From assembly GCA_947630505.1 (NCBI GenBank), contig CANRHV010000013.1, positions 1 through 47,900 on the forward strand: a stretch of DNA of 47,900 nt, read 5' to 3'. Of the stretch, positions 28,197-36,376 are shown one piece after another (within the stretch, counting starts at the first letter, position 1; every line of letters starts with the position of its first letter). The translations under genes and the position numbers were made by a program. Source of the DNA: an uncultured Monoglobus sp. Lineage in GTDB: Bacteria; Bacillota; Clostridia; Monoglobales; Monoglobaceae. The notes beneath the pieces were generated by a model that did no database searches, was not told the origin of the DNA, and worked only from the letters and a program-made list of their open reading frames with translations.

Positions 28197-28312
28197 AGAA
28201 TAGGAACTAGGAATTGGCTCGCCCCTTGGGGAGATCCGGCTGCGAAGCAGACTGTGAGAGGGGTTCCCTAATCATTGCTTTGTAGGGCGGATATTATCCG
28301 CCTGTATTAAAA
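28197..28312. repeat. Intergenic repeats: palindromic copy 2 plus GGCGGATA hairpin
   Basis: 28211-28275 carries the CTCGCCCCTTGGGGAG palindrome in the inverse orientation of that at 24209, followed by a CTGCGAAGCAG hairpin and GTGAGAGGGG. Next comes a second element, GGCGGATATTATCCGCC (about 28284-28300), a hairpin without a long T-run. Both have the look of dispersed intergenic elements. They separate purN from the last two purine genes. Confidence 0.55.
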
Positions 28313-28328
28313 ATTTATGGAGGTAATT

Positions 28329-29042
28329 ATGAAAACAATAAACATCAGCGACGAGCTGAAAAACAACTCATACCCCGGACGGGGAATTATCATCGGCAAA
28401 TCGGCCGACGGAAAAAGCGCGGTATGCGCATACTTTATCATGGGCAGAAGCTCAAACAGCCGCAACCGCGTGTTTGTGGCGAACGGAGACGGCATCAGGA
28501 CCAAGGCCTTTGACGAGTCAAAACTTGAGGACCCGTCGCTCATCATATACGCGCCGGTTCGGGTATTGGGCAACAAAACGATCGTCACCAACGGCGATCA
28601 AACCGACACGATATACGATCTGATGAACAAGCAGATGACGTTCGAGCAGTCGCTCCGCGGCCGCGAGTTTGAACCCGACGCGCCCAACTACACCCCGAGG
28701 ATATCGGCGGTCATGAAAGTGTCGGACGGAACCTACAACTATGCGATGTCGATATTAAAAAGCGCCGACGGCGACCCCGACTCGTGCCAGAGATTCACGT
28801 TCGCGTACTCAAATCCGAAAAGCGGATACGGACATTTTATCCACACCTACAAGGGCGACGGCGACCCGCTGCCGAGCTTTGAAGGCGAGCCCAAAAAAGT
28901 CGAGGTCCCGAATTCTATCGACGAGTTCACCGACACATTGTGGACAAGCCTCAACGAGGACAACAAGGTTTCGCTGTTCGTGAGATACATAAACATACAA
29001 ACCGGCAAAACCGAGTCCCGAATAGTAAACAAAAATAAATAG
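28329..29042 (+). CDS. purO: IMP cyclohydrolase, PurO-like
   Basis: 237 residues, related to archaeal PurO-type IMP cyclohydrolase, closing FAICAR to IMP. The N-terminal NSYPGRGIIIGKSADGK, YFIMGRSSNSRNRVFV, LGNKTIVTNGDQTDTI and NYTPRISAVM are the stretches I recognise from clostridial proteins of this family. The ATG at 28329 lies 6 nt after GGAGG; the upstream in-frame ATG overlaps that site. The following gene encodes a transformylase lacking a cyclohydrolase domain, so this protein supplies the missing activity. It does not resemble the cyclohydrolase half of PurH. Confidence 0.85.
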   Translation: MKTINISDELKNNSYPGRGIIIGKSADGKSAVCAYFIMGRSSNSRNRVFVANGDGIRTKAFDESKLEDPSLIIYAPVRVLGNKTIVTNGDQTDTIYDLMNKQMTFEQSLRGREFEPDAPNYTPRISAVMKVSDGTYNYAMSILKSADGDPDSCQRFTFAYSNPKSGYGHFIHTYKGDGDPLPSFEGEPKKVEVPNSIDEFTDTLWTSLNEDNKVSLFVRYINIQTGKTESRIVNKNK

Positions 29043-29053
29043 GAGGAATTGTT

Positions 29054-30232
29054 ATGAATGAAATGGAATTAAAATACGGCTGCAACCCTAATCAAAAACC
29101 CTCGCGGGTGTATATGGAAAACGGCGGCGACCTGCCGATAACCGTGCTGTGCGGCAAACCGGGCTACATCAACCTGCTGGACGCGCTGAACGGATGGCAG
29201 CTGGTTAAGGAACTCAAAAAGGCGACCGGCCTCCCGGCCGCTACCTCGTTTAAGCACGTGTCGCCCGCGGGCGCCGCGGTCGGACTTGAGCTTTCGGACA
29301 CGCTCAAAAAGATATACTTCATCGACGAGTCGATCGAGCTCTCACCTCTCGCCTCGGCCTACGCCAGAGCCAGAGGCGCGGACAGAATGTCGTCCTTCGG
29401 CGACTTTATCTCGCTGTCCGACGTGTGCGACACTCCCACGGCGCAGCTTATCGCCAAAGAGGTCAGCGACGGCGTGATAGCTCCCGGCTACGAGGAAAAG
29501 GCGCTTGAAATTTTAAAGGGCAAGCGCGGCGGAAACTACAACATAATTCAAATCGACGAAAACTACACCCCCGACCCGATCGAGCACAAGCAGGTGTTCG
29601 GCGTGACTTTTGAGCAGGGCAGAAACGAGCTCGATATCAACGGGGAGCTTTTGTCAAATGTGGTTACCCAAAACACCGATATGACCGAGGCGCAGAAGCG
29701 CGATCTGATGATCTCGCTGATCACGCTCAAGTACACACAGTCAAACAGTGTGTGCTACGTCAAGGACGGTCAGGCGATAGGCATCGGCGCGGGCCAACAG
29801 TCCAGAATACACTGCACCCGCCTCGCGGGCAATAAGGCCGACATTTGGTGGCTCAGACAGTCGCCGCAGGTGCTGGCGCTCGAGTTTGTTGACGGCATAC
29901 GCAGAGCCGACCGCGACAACGCCATCGACGTTTATATCTCGGACGAGTATATGGACGTGCTCAAAGAGGGCGAGTGGCAGAAGATATTTAAGACCAAGCC
30001 TCCCGTGTTCACCAAAGATGAACAGAAGGAATGGCTCAAAAAGAATACCGACGTGGCTCTGGGCAGCGACGCGTTCTTCCCGTTCGGCGACAATATCGAG
30101 CGCGCCCACAAGTCGGGCGTGACAGCGATCGCCCAGCCCGGCGGCTCGATAAGGGACGACAACGTTATTGCCGCCTGCAACAAGTACGGCATAGCGATGT
30201 CATTCACGGGCATCCGCCTGTTCCATCATTAA
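29054..30232 (+). CDS. purH: Stand-alone AICAR formyltransferase (PurH transformylase domain only)
   Basis: 392 residues, corresponding to the C-terminal transformylase of bifunctional PurH. It formylates AICAR to FAICAR. Landmarks are ELKYGCNPNQKPSRVY at the N-terminus, TSFKHVSPAGAAVG (near 65) with the catalytic Lys-His pair, GAGQQSRIHCTRLAGNKAD (near 252), SDAFFPFGDNIERA and AQPGGSIRDDNVI. The MGS-like N-terminal cyclohydrolase domain of PurH is absent; the previous gene, 11 nt away, encodes a PurO-like cyclohydrolase. AGGAGG precedes the ATG, and a strong terminator follows. Confidence 0.93.
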   Translation: MNEMELKYGCNPNQKPSRVYMENGGDLPITVLCGKPGYINLLDALNGWQLVKELKKATGLPAATSFKHVSPAGAAVGLELSDTLKKIYFIDESIELSPLASAYARARGADRMSSFGDFISLSDVCDTPTAQLIAKEVSDGVIAPGYEEKALEILKGKRGGNYNIIQIDENYTPDPIEHKQVFGVTFEQGRNELDINGELLSNVVTQNTDMTEAQKRDLMISLITLKYTQSNSVCYVKDGQAIGIGAGQQSRIHCTRLAGNKADIWWLRQSPQVLALEFVDGIRRADRDNAIDVYISDEYMDVLKEGEWQKIFKTKPPVFTKDEQKEWLKKNTDVALGSDAFFPFGDNIERAHKSGVTAIAQPGGSIRDDNVIAACNKYGIAMSFTGIRLFHH

Positions 30233-30281
30233 TACGAGCTTGATCTATATTTTTTAGGAAGATCATTACAGAAATAAAACT

Positions 30282-30307
30282 CCGGGCGGAAATTCCGCCC
30301 GGTTTTT
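30282..30307 (+). terminator. Terminator of the purine gene cluster
   Basis: Perfect 8-bp stem CCGGGCGG/CCGCCCGG (30282-30289, 30295-30302), loop AAATT, then T5. Confidence 0.92.
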
Positions 30308-30358
30308 GAAATGATTCGCGTTAATGAAAATCTAATGAAAATCCAATCAAAAATAGAC

Positions 30359-30387
30359 TTGACACGAGACTTTAATTTGTGTATAAT
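30359..30387 (+). promoter_or_regulatory. Consensus promoter of tRNA-Arg
   Basis: TTGACA (30359-30364), 17 nt, TATAAT (30382-30387). The mature tRNA begins 20 nt downstream. Confidence 0.85.
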
Positions 30388-30406
30388 AATTAGGCTTACA
30401 AAACAC

Positions 30407-30481
30407 GCCCTCTTAGTTAAGTGGATATAACACGCCCCTCCTAAGGGTGGATCACGCGTTCGACTCGCGTAGAGGGTGCCA
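30407..30481 (+). tRNA. tRNA-Arg(CCT)
   Basis: 75 nt cloverleaf with encoded CCA. The acceptor stem GCCCTCT pairs with AGAGGGT (one G-U at the first pair). The D stem is GTTA/TAAC, the anticodon stem CGCCC/GGGTG with loop CTCCTAA (anticodon CCT at 30440-30442, reading AGG), and the T arm ACGCG-TTCGACT-CGCGT. The variable region is short (4 nt). It is a single-gene unit with its own promoter and terminator. Confidence 0.95.
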
Positions 30482-30487
30482 TCAAAC

Positions 30488-30527
30488 GCCGCGAAAACGT
30501 CACTTTTTGACTTTCGCGGCATTTTTT
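30488..30527 (+). terminator. Terminator of tRNA-Arg
   Basis: 9-bp stem GCCGCGAAA/TTTCGCGGC (30488-30496 and 30512-30520) with a 15-nt loop and T6. It also overlaps the 3' end of the convergent anti-sigma gene and may serve both sides. Confidence 0.85.
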
Positions 30528-31215
30528 ACTTTATCTCTAAATTTTGCGCGATTTTTATAAGCTCTTCCTTGTCGATACCGCTCTGTATGGTGCATATTGT
30601 TCCGTTATCATATACCACTAAAGACCTGTAGCTTTCTTTTTCGATATAATAGCAGTCGTATGAGTTTATGGTCATATACTCGACCTCGGCGTTTTCGGTA
30701 TCAATATAGCCGCTCGCGCTGTCGGAATCAACAAAAATATTGATACTTTCCCGATCGTCACTGAATTCCACATATGATGCTCCGCGTTTCACCATATGGA
30801 ACCCGTGCGGTATATATCCGAGCGATATTTTATCGTCGCTGTACGTTTCGGGATCATAGCTGTCGCTTATGCCGAATTTGCTGTTTGTTTCCTCGGTGTT
30901 ATGAATAAAATTCAATATCCTGTTTCTGACCGCGCCGACACTCATGGCTGTTATTCCGAGGAGCAATATCAATACGGCGGCGCATATCGCTATACGTTTG
31001 GCGTTATTGCGGAACACCGACTTTATTTCGCGTTTTTTTGCCTGCCTGAAAATCTGCTCTATCTTATTCTTATGCTCTTGCGAAAACTCAACCGGCTTAT
31101 CATCGGGCAAATCCGGATTCGGTGTTCGGGCCATTTTAATGAGCGCCTCATCAAGCACGTTGTCAAACACTTTTTCAAATAATTCTTTGTTATCATGTTG
31201 ATCGTTGTTACTCAT
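30526..31215 (-). CDS. Membrane anti-sigma-like protein with DUF4367-type extracellular domain
   Basis: 229 residues from MSNND. The cytoplasmic N-terminus (1-73) is acidic then basic and would bind the sigma factor. One membrane segment spans roughly 74-97. The exported C-terminal half (SLGYIPHGFHMVKRGASYVEF..., ending ICTIQSGIDKEELIKIAQNL) fits the DUF4367 family seen in such proteins. No zinc-binding anti-sigma (HxxxCxxC) motif is present. The ATG overlaps the sigma gene stop by 8 nt (ATGAGTAA), preceded by GGTGA, so the pair is co-translated. The signal sensed is unknown. Confidence 0.82.
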   Translation of the reverse strand: MSNNDQHDNKELFEKVFDNVLDEALIKMARTPNPDLPDDKPVEFSQEHKNKIEQIFRQAKKREIKSVFRNNAKRIAICAAVLILLLGITAMSVGAVRNRILNFIHNTEETNSKFGISDSYDPETYSDDKISLGYIPHGFHMVKRGASYVEFSDDRESINIFVDSDSASGYIDTENAEVEYMTINSYDCYYIEKESYRSLVVYDNGTICTIQSGIDKEELIKIAQNLEIK

Positions 31216-31753
31216 TTTTATCACCATTTTTGAACCTTGCTTTCAGTTTTTCCGTTCCGCGTTTTATACGATGATTTATCGTGCGCTCGGGCACTCCCAA
31301 TATATCCGAGATCTCTTTTATGCTGTATTTATAGACCCTGCTTAAAATCAACGGATCGCTGTATTTCTCGCCTAAGCTTTTTAATTCGGCGATTATCATA
31401 TCCACGCTTTCGTTTGTTATAACATATTCATCGGGATTGGATGATACCGAAGCATCGGGAACTTCCTCGCTGTCCTCGTAGTTCTCATAAATTAATTTGT
31501 TATGTTTATTATATACGTTAATCGCCGTGTTCCTCGCGATCGCGGCGATATAATTTTTTTCCTCAGCGCTGTTGAATAATTTGACTCTATCACAGTATTT
31601 CACGATTTTACACGCGGTTTCCTGCGCTGCGTCCTCGGCGAGATGCTTATCGCGTAAAATATCCAGAGAAATCCTAAATATCATATTTTCATATTTATAG
31701 TATAATTTCTCGGTAAATATTCTGTTTTCATGCGGCGTGTTTCTTTTAAACAT
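31208..31753 (-). CDS. ECF-type RNA polymerase sigma factor
   Basis: 181 residues. Region 2 covers about 18-85: YYKYENMIFRISLDILRDKHLAEDAAQETACKIV is the span, with DAAQET typical of region 2.2, then AIARNTAINVYNK for 2.4. Region 4 (about 125-172) has a helix-turn-helix YSIKEISDILGVPERTINHR. Coupled to a membrane anti-sigma, it should direct an extracytoplasmic response regulon; targets are not visible. The start has TAGGA upstream. I could not define its own promoter in the 31754-31888 gap. Confidence 0.92.
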   Translation of the reverse strand: MFKRNTPHENRIFTEKLYYKYENMIFRISLDILRDKHLAEDAAQETACKIVKYCDRVKLFNSAEEKNYIAAIARNTAINVYNKHNKLIYENYEDSEEVPDASVSSNPDEYVITNESVDMIIAELKSLGEKYSDPLILSRVYKYSIKEISDILGVPERTINHRIKRGTEKLKARFKNGDKNE

Positions 31754-31860
31754 AATAAATTTTCCTAAGATGTTCTTCCTTTTTTGAGGCTTTTTTGTTT
31801 TGGTACATCACGGAGTCGGCCCTGTGGATAACCGCGAATCAGATAAATTTTTTTGATTTA

Positions 31861-31882
31861 TTAAAGACCCGCGACGCGGGCC
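31861..31882 (-). terminator. Possible terminator after wecB
   Basis: On the minus strand CCCGC/GCGGG (31876-31880 and 31868-31872) with a 3-nt loop is followed only by TCTTTAATAAA. The T-run is poor, so it is a weak terminator for the long wecB-ending operon. Confidence 0.45.
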
Positions 31883-31888
31883 TTTGGT

Positions 31889-33013
31889 TTATTCGAATTT
31901 GTCGATTATCGCCTTGACTATGCGCTCGGAGGCGTGACCGTCGCCATACGGGTTGACGGCTCTGGCCATCTTGGCGTACTCTCCGCTGTCGGTCAGCAGT
32001 TCCTTTGTCATGGCGTAGATATTGTCCTCGTTGACTCCGGCGATCTTGACCGTTCCGGCATCCACCGCCTCGGGGCGCTCGGTCTCGTTGCGCAGTACCA
32101 GCACGGGCTTGCCGAGAGAGGGAGCCTCCTCCTGAAGGCCGCCCGAGTCGGTCAGCACCAGATAACCGCGCCTTATGGAATTGTGCAGCTCGTCGGCGCT
32201 CACGGGATCTATGAGGCTTATCCTGTCGTGGCCGCCCAGAATCTCAAACACCGTCTCGCGAACTGCGGGATTAAGGTGCACCGGATATACCACTCGCACA
32301 TCCTCAAACTCGTTGACTATCCTGAGCACCGCGCGGCAAATGTTCTCAAGCGGCTCGCCCAGATTCTCGCGTCTGTGGGCGGTCATCACGATCACGCGGC
32401 TGCCGTCCCAGTCAACGGACTTCAGACCCTCGTCCGAGAAAACATAATCGTCTCTGACCGTGGTCTTGAGCGCGTCGATAACCGTGTTGCCCGTGACGTA
32501 GATATTATCGGGGTTCGTGTTCTCGCTCAGCAGATTGAGGCGGTTGCGCTCGGTCGGAGCGAAGTGCATATCAGCGATAACGCCCGTTATCCTGCGGTTT
32601 ATTTCCTCCGGGAACGGGAAGTATTTGTCGTAGGTCCTGAGCCCCGCCTCAACATGGCCGACCGCGATCTGATTATAGTAAGCGGCCAGACTTCCCGCAA
32701 AGGTAGTCGAGGTGTCGCCGTGGACAAGCACAATGTCGGGCTTTACATCTTTCATGACCTCGTCGAGCCCCTCAAGGGCGCGGGTCGCTATCCCCACAAG
32801 GGTCTGGCGGTCGTGCATTATGTTCAGGTCATAGTCGGGCTTTATTTTGAAAATATCAAGCACCTGGTCCAGCATTTCACGATGCTGGGCGGTGACGCAG
32901 ACTATCGACTCTATTTTATCATCGTTTTTCTCAAGCTCCTTAACAAGGGGAGCCATTTTTATCGCCTCGGGTCTTGTGCCGAAGATCGTCATAACTTTAA
33001 TTCTTTTGCTCAT
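31889..33013 (-). CDS. wecB: UDP-N-acetylglucosamine 2-epimerase (non-hydrolysing)
   Basis: 374 residues, converting UDP-GlcNAc to UDP-ManNAc for teichoic acid or related wall glycans. IFGTRPEAIKMAPLV (N-terminus), HGDTSTTFA, HVEAGLRTYD, TAHRRENLG and DSGGLQEEAPSLGKPVLVLR with TERPE carry the UDP and catalytic residues. The ATG at 33013 has GGAGG 6 nt upstream and overlaps the tagO stop. The adjacent TagO makes the same pathway likely. Confidence 0.94.
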   Translation of the reverse strand: MSKRIKVMTIFGTRPEAIKMAPLVKELEKNDDKIESIVCVTAQHREMLDQVLDIFKIKPDYDLNIMHDRQTLVGIATRALEGLDEVMKDVKPDIVLVHGDTSTTFAGSLAAYYNQIAVGHVEAGLRTYDKYFPFPEEINRRITGVIADMHFAPTERNRLNLLSENTNPDNIYVTGNTVIDALKTTVRDDYVFSDEGLKSVDWDGSRVIVMTAHRRENLGEPLENICRAVLRIVNEFEDVRVVYPVHLNPAVRETVFEILGGHDRISLIDPVSADELHNSIRRGYLVLTDSGGLQEEAPSLGKPVLVLRNETERPEAVDAGTVKIAGVNEDNIYAMTKELLTDSGEYAKMARAVNPYGDGHASERIVKAIIDKFE

Positions 33014-34106
33014 GATCATCCTCCGTAAGCTGTTCGTCAGCGTTATAGTTCACATATTCGCCCGGGTCGCGAAGCTCGCCCATAACCTTTATCGAAACCA
33101 ATATTATAAGCAAGACCGAGCATATCAGTATAAGTCCTCTGGTGTAGCCTTTGATCGAGATAACAACGGCCGTCATGCACAGCACCGCTGTCAGCGTGTA
33201 CAGGATAGCCACAACGCGCCTCTGTGAAAATCCCATGTCGAGCAGACGGTGGTGCAGGTGGCCGCGGTCGGGCTGCATCGGCGATTTTCCGGTGAGCAGA
33301 CGGCGCAGTATCGCGAACACCGTGTCGAAGATCGGCAGGCCCAATATCAGTATGGGCGCCGCGAACGTGATGACCGCGGACATCTTGAGCATGCCCTGGA
33401 CAGAGATACACGCCAGTATGAAGCCCAGGAACAGTGCTCCGGTGTCGCCCATGAATATCTTTGCCGGGTTGAAATTATATGGCAGGAATCCGAATCCCGC
33501 TCCCGCCACCGCGGCGGTGATTATGGCGACGTTTAAGTTCTCGCTGATAAGCGTCAGCGTCAGCAGCGCGATAGACGCGATGGACGAGACGCCCACCGCG
33601 AGGCCGTCCAAACCGTCGATAAGGTTGACCGCGTTGCATATTCCCACGATCCAGAATATGGTGACGGCGCAGGAAACCCAGTAGTCCATTACGATATAGG
33701 GCGCGCCGAACCATTGAGTGAACGGGTTGGCGAAATGCTCGATCCGCACGCCGCTGTACACAACAACAGCCGCCGCCAGTATCTGGCACAACAGTTTGAC
33801 GATCGCCTTCATGTCGGTTATGTCGTCAATGATTCCCGTGGTGACGACGATCACACAGCCGACTAAAATTCCCATGACCTCTTTATCGATCGTGGCGAAG
33901 CAGATCACGCTGACGACAAAGCCGTAGAATATGGCCAGCCCGCCCATCAACGGAGTGGGCTTTTTATGTACGCGCCTCTTATCCTTGGGCACATCTATCG
34001 CGCCCACCTTGTGCGCCAGCGATATGACCATAGGCGTCGCCGAAAACGAGACCAGAAACGCCACGGCAAGCGCCAGCAGCACAAAAATATCATTACTGAA
34101 AATCAT
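32997..34106 (-). CDS. tagO: Undecaprenyl-phosphate GlcNAc-1-phosphate transferase
   Basis: 369 residues, polytopic membrane enzyme of the MraY/WecA/TagO family with about ten hydrophobic segments. The cytoplasmic loops carry DDITDMKA, NLIDGLDGLAVG and MGDTGALFLGF with metal/substrate aspartates. HLHHRLLDMGFSQR marks the WecA/TagO rather than the MraY branch. It links GlcNAc-1-P to undecaprenyl phosphate, the first step of teichoic acid or other wall glycans. The C-terminus is a short acidic tail. It lies 46 nt after trpS and overlaps wecB. Confidence 0.92.
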   Translation of the reverse strand: MIFSNDIFVLLALAVAFLVSFSATPMVISLAHKVGAIDVPKDKRRVHKKPTPLMGGLAIFYGFVVSVICFATIDKEVMGILVGCVIVVTTGIIDDITDMKAIVKLLCQILAAAVVVYSGVRIEHFANPFTQWFGAPYIVMDYWVSCAVTIFWIVGICNAVNLIDGLDGLAVGVSSIASIALLTLTLISENLNVAIITAAVAGAGFGFLPYNFNPAKIFMGDTGALFLGFILACISVQGMLKMSAVITFAAPILILGLPIFDTVFAILRRLLTGKSPMQPDRGHLHHRLLDMGFSQRRVVAILYTLTAVLCMTAVVISIKGYTRGLILICSVLLIILVSIKVMGELRDPGEYVNYNADEQLTEDDHEQKN

Positions 34107-34152
34107 TGACTTTGCTCCTAACGTAGTGATTAGCGATTAGTGAATAGAAAAT

Positions 34153-35157
34153 TTACGGCTCGATAAAGCCTACTTTGCGGTAGACTTTGGCAAGGGTCCT
34201 GTTCGCCACGCGCGACGCGCGCTCCGCGCCGCTTTTGTATACCTGCTTTAAATAATCCTTGTTTTTCATCAAATCGGCGTATTTTTCCTGTATCGGGCGC
34301 AGCGTCTCAACGACAGCCTCGGCCACCGACTTTTTGAAGTCGCCATAGCCTCTGCCCTCAAACTCCGACTCAATCTCGTCAAATGACTTGCCGGTGCACG
34401 CGCCGTAGATCGACATAAGGTTCACGATACCCTCTTTGCCCTCGCCGCGTTTTACCTCGCTGCCCGAATCGGTGACAGCGCGCTTTATCTTGTTGGCAGC
34501 GCGGTCAAGCGGGTCGAGCAGCAGGATATAGCCGTTCTCGTTGGTGTCGGATTTGGACATCTTTTGGGCCGGGTCCTGAAGGCTCATGATCCTGGCGCCC
34601 ACCTTGGGATTATACGCCGCGGGTATCTTAAATGTCTCGCTGTACGCGTTGTTAAAGCGGTTCGCCAGGTCGCGCGTCAGTTCCAGGTGCTGGTTCTGGT
34701 CGTTGCCGACCGGCACCAGATCGGCCTGATACAGCAGGATATCCGCCGCCATCAGCGACGGGTACGTGAACAGACCCGCGTTGAGGTTAGAGGCGTGCTT
34801 TTTCGCCTTGTCCTTGTACTGGGTCATGCGCGACAGCTCGCCCATGTAGGTGTTGCATATCAGCACCCACGCCAGCATCGAATGGGCCGGCACGTGGGAC
34901 TGGAAAAATATCGGGCTCCTCTCGGGATCGAGCCCGCAGGCCATAAACAGCGCCAGCAGGTCCATGGCGTTCTTGCGGAAGTCCTTGGGGGTCTGGCGCA
35001 CGGTTATGGTATGCATGTCGGCCAGCATGAAAAACGCCTCGTACTCGTCACCGCGCGACAGCTCTACCCAGTTGCGAAGCGCGCCCAGATAGTTACCCAG
35101 AGTCAGCGCGCCCGAGGGCTGTATGCCGCTCAGTATACGCTTTTTGGTGTCGCTCAT
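34153..35157 (-). CDS. trpS: Tryptophanyl-tRNA synthetase
   Basis: 334 residues, class I synthetase charging tRNA-Trp. The HIGH-type sequence is in PSGALTLGNYLGAL (16-29); KMSKS is near residue 196. MLADMHTITVRQ and VGNDQNQHLELTRD are standard. The ATG at 35157 shares one base with the aminotransferase stop (TGATG), with GAGGAGG upstream. No T-box leader is present, as it lies inside an operon. Confidence 0.96.
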   Translation of the reverse strand: MSDTKKRILSGIQPSGALTLGNYLGALRNWVELSRGDEYEAFFMLADMHTITVRQTPKDFRKNAMDLLALFMACGLDPERSPIFFQSHVPAHSMLAWVLICNTYMGELSRMTQYKDKAKKHASNLNAGLFTYPSLMAADILLYQADLVPVGNDQNQHLELTRDLANRFNNAYSETFKIPAAYNPKVGARIMSLQDPAQKMSKSDTNENGYILLLDPLDRAANKIKRAVTDSGSEVKRGEGKEGIVNLMSIYGACTGKSFDEIESEFEGRGYGDFKKSVAEAVVETLRPIQEKYADLMKNKDYLKQVYKSGAERASRVANRTLAKVYRKVGFIEP

Positions 35158-36359
35158 CACTCGCCTACCTCCTCTTTCAGCAGGTCGCCCAATATCTTTA
35201 TTCCCTTTTCTATCTGCTCAAACGACGCGGTTGAGTAGTTCATTCTGAACGTGCTGTATTTGGCCGTGTCATCTATCATCGTGGTTGAGCCGGGCACGAA
35301 CGCTACGCCGCGCTCGACCGCCTTCGCCATTATCTCTTTTGTGTCGTAACCCTCGGGCATCTCGCAGAACAGGAAAATTCCGCCCTGAGGCGTGGTGTGC
35401 GTCACCGAGGCCGGGAAGTATTTGTCCATGCACTCGCACATAAAGCGGCACTTCTCTCCGTATACCATGCGCAGACGGGCGATGTGCTCGTCGATCGAAT
35501 TGTTTTTTATGTACTCATAGGCCGTCATCTGCGAGAATACATTTGTATGCACGTCCTGCACCTGCTTGCAGATTATCATGCGCTCCATCAGATCCTTGTG
35601 GCAGGACACGAATCCCAGTCTGAGACCGGGCGAAAGTATCTTCGAGAAGGAGCCCAGATACACAACTCTGCCGTTTGTGTCCATTGATTTCATGGTCCTG
35701 ACGTCCTCGCCGTCGAATCTCAGCTCGCCATATGGGTTGTCCTCAAATATTATAAAGTCGTATTTATCCGCCAGTTCCAAAAGCTTTTTGCGGTTCTCGA
35801 GCGACATCGTGATGCCCGACGGGTTCTGGAACGTGGCGATCGTGTATATCACTTTGATGTTGGGGTGCGCCTTGCACAGTTCCTCCAGTTCCTCCATGTC
35901 GATGCCGTCGCTCTTGACGGTCACTCCGTACAACTCCGCGTTATACGAGCGAAAGCTGTTGAGACCGCCGATAAAGCTCGGCAGCTCGCACACGACGCCG
36001 TCTCCGGGGTTTAGAAGCGACTTTGCCGCAAGGTCTATTCCCTGCTGTCCGCCGCTGACGATTATCGTTTCGTTAAAATCGTCCTCTTTGATTATGCCCT
36101 GAGAAACAAGACGGTTCTTTACCCAATCGCGAAGGGGCGTGTAGCCCTCGGTCACGCCGTACTGAAGCGCCACCTTGCCTTGGTTTATAAGCACGTCACT
36201 CGCCGCCTTCGCCAACTGCTCGCAGGGGAACAGTTCGGGGTCGGGCGCGCCTCCTGCGAACGAGATTATGCCCGGCTTGTCGAGAAGTTTGAATATTTCG
36301 CGGATGGCCGAAGCCTCCAGATGTTTAACTTTATCGGAAAATTTTGTTTGAATGTCCAT
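35157..36359 (-). CDS. PLP-dependent aminotransferase (fold type I, LysN/2-aminoadipate-like)
   Basis: 400 residues. The PLP lysine is in YLGSFSKILSPGLRLGF (near residue 238). SGGQQGIDLAAKSLLNPGD binds the cofactor phosphate, and FEDNPYGELRF holds the PLP-ring Asp/Tyr; the C-terminal RMNYSTA has the carboxylate-binding Arg. It belongs to the group that includes 2-aminoadipate and aromatic/branched-chain aminotransferases, without the MocR DNA-binding domain. Amino acid preference is unknown. The gene is translationally coupled to trpS and 17 nt after the small membrane protein. Confidence 0.88.
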   Translation of the reverse strand: MDIQTKFSDKVKHLEASAIREIFKLLDKPGIISFAGGAPDPELFPCEQLAKAASDVLINQGKVALQYGVTEGYTPLRDWVKNRLVSQGIIKEDDFNETIIVSGGQQGIDLAAKSLLNPGDGVVCELPSFIGGLNSFRSYNAELYGVTVKSDGIDMEELEELCKAHPNIKVIYTIATFQNPSGITMSLENRKKLLELADKYDFIIFEDNPYGELRFDGEDVRTMKSMDTNGRVVYLGSFSKILSPGLRLGFVSCHKDLMERMIICKQVQDVHTNVFSQMTAYEYIKNNSIDEHIARLRMVYGEKCRFMCECMDKYFPASVTHTTPQGGIFLFCEMPEGYDTKEIMAKAVERGVAFVPGSTTMIDDTAKYSTFRMNYSTASFEQIEKGIKILGDLLKEEVGE

Positions 36360-36376
36360 TTATTTACCTCGCAATA

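Noticed and set aside
34107-35160. T-box leader for trpS
   Set aside because: trpS overlaps the aminotransferase stop, so there is no leader space, and no T-box sequence was found.
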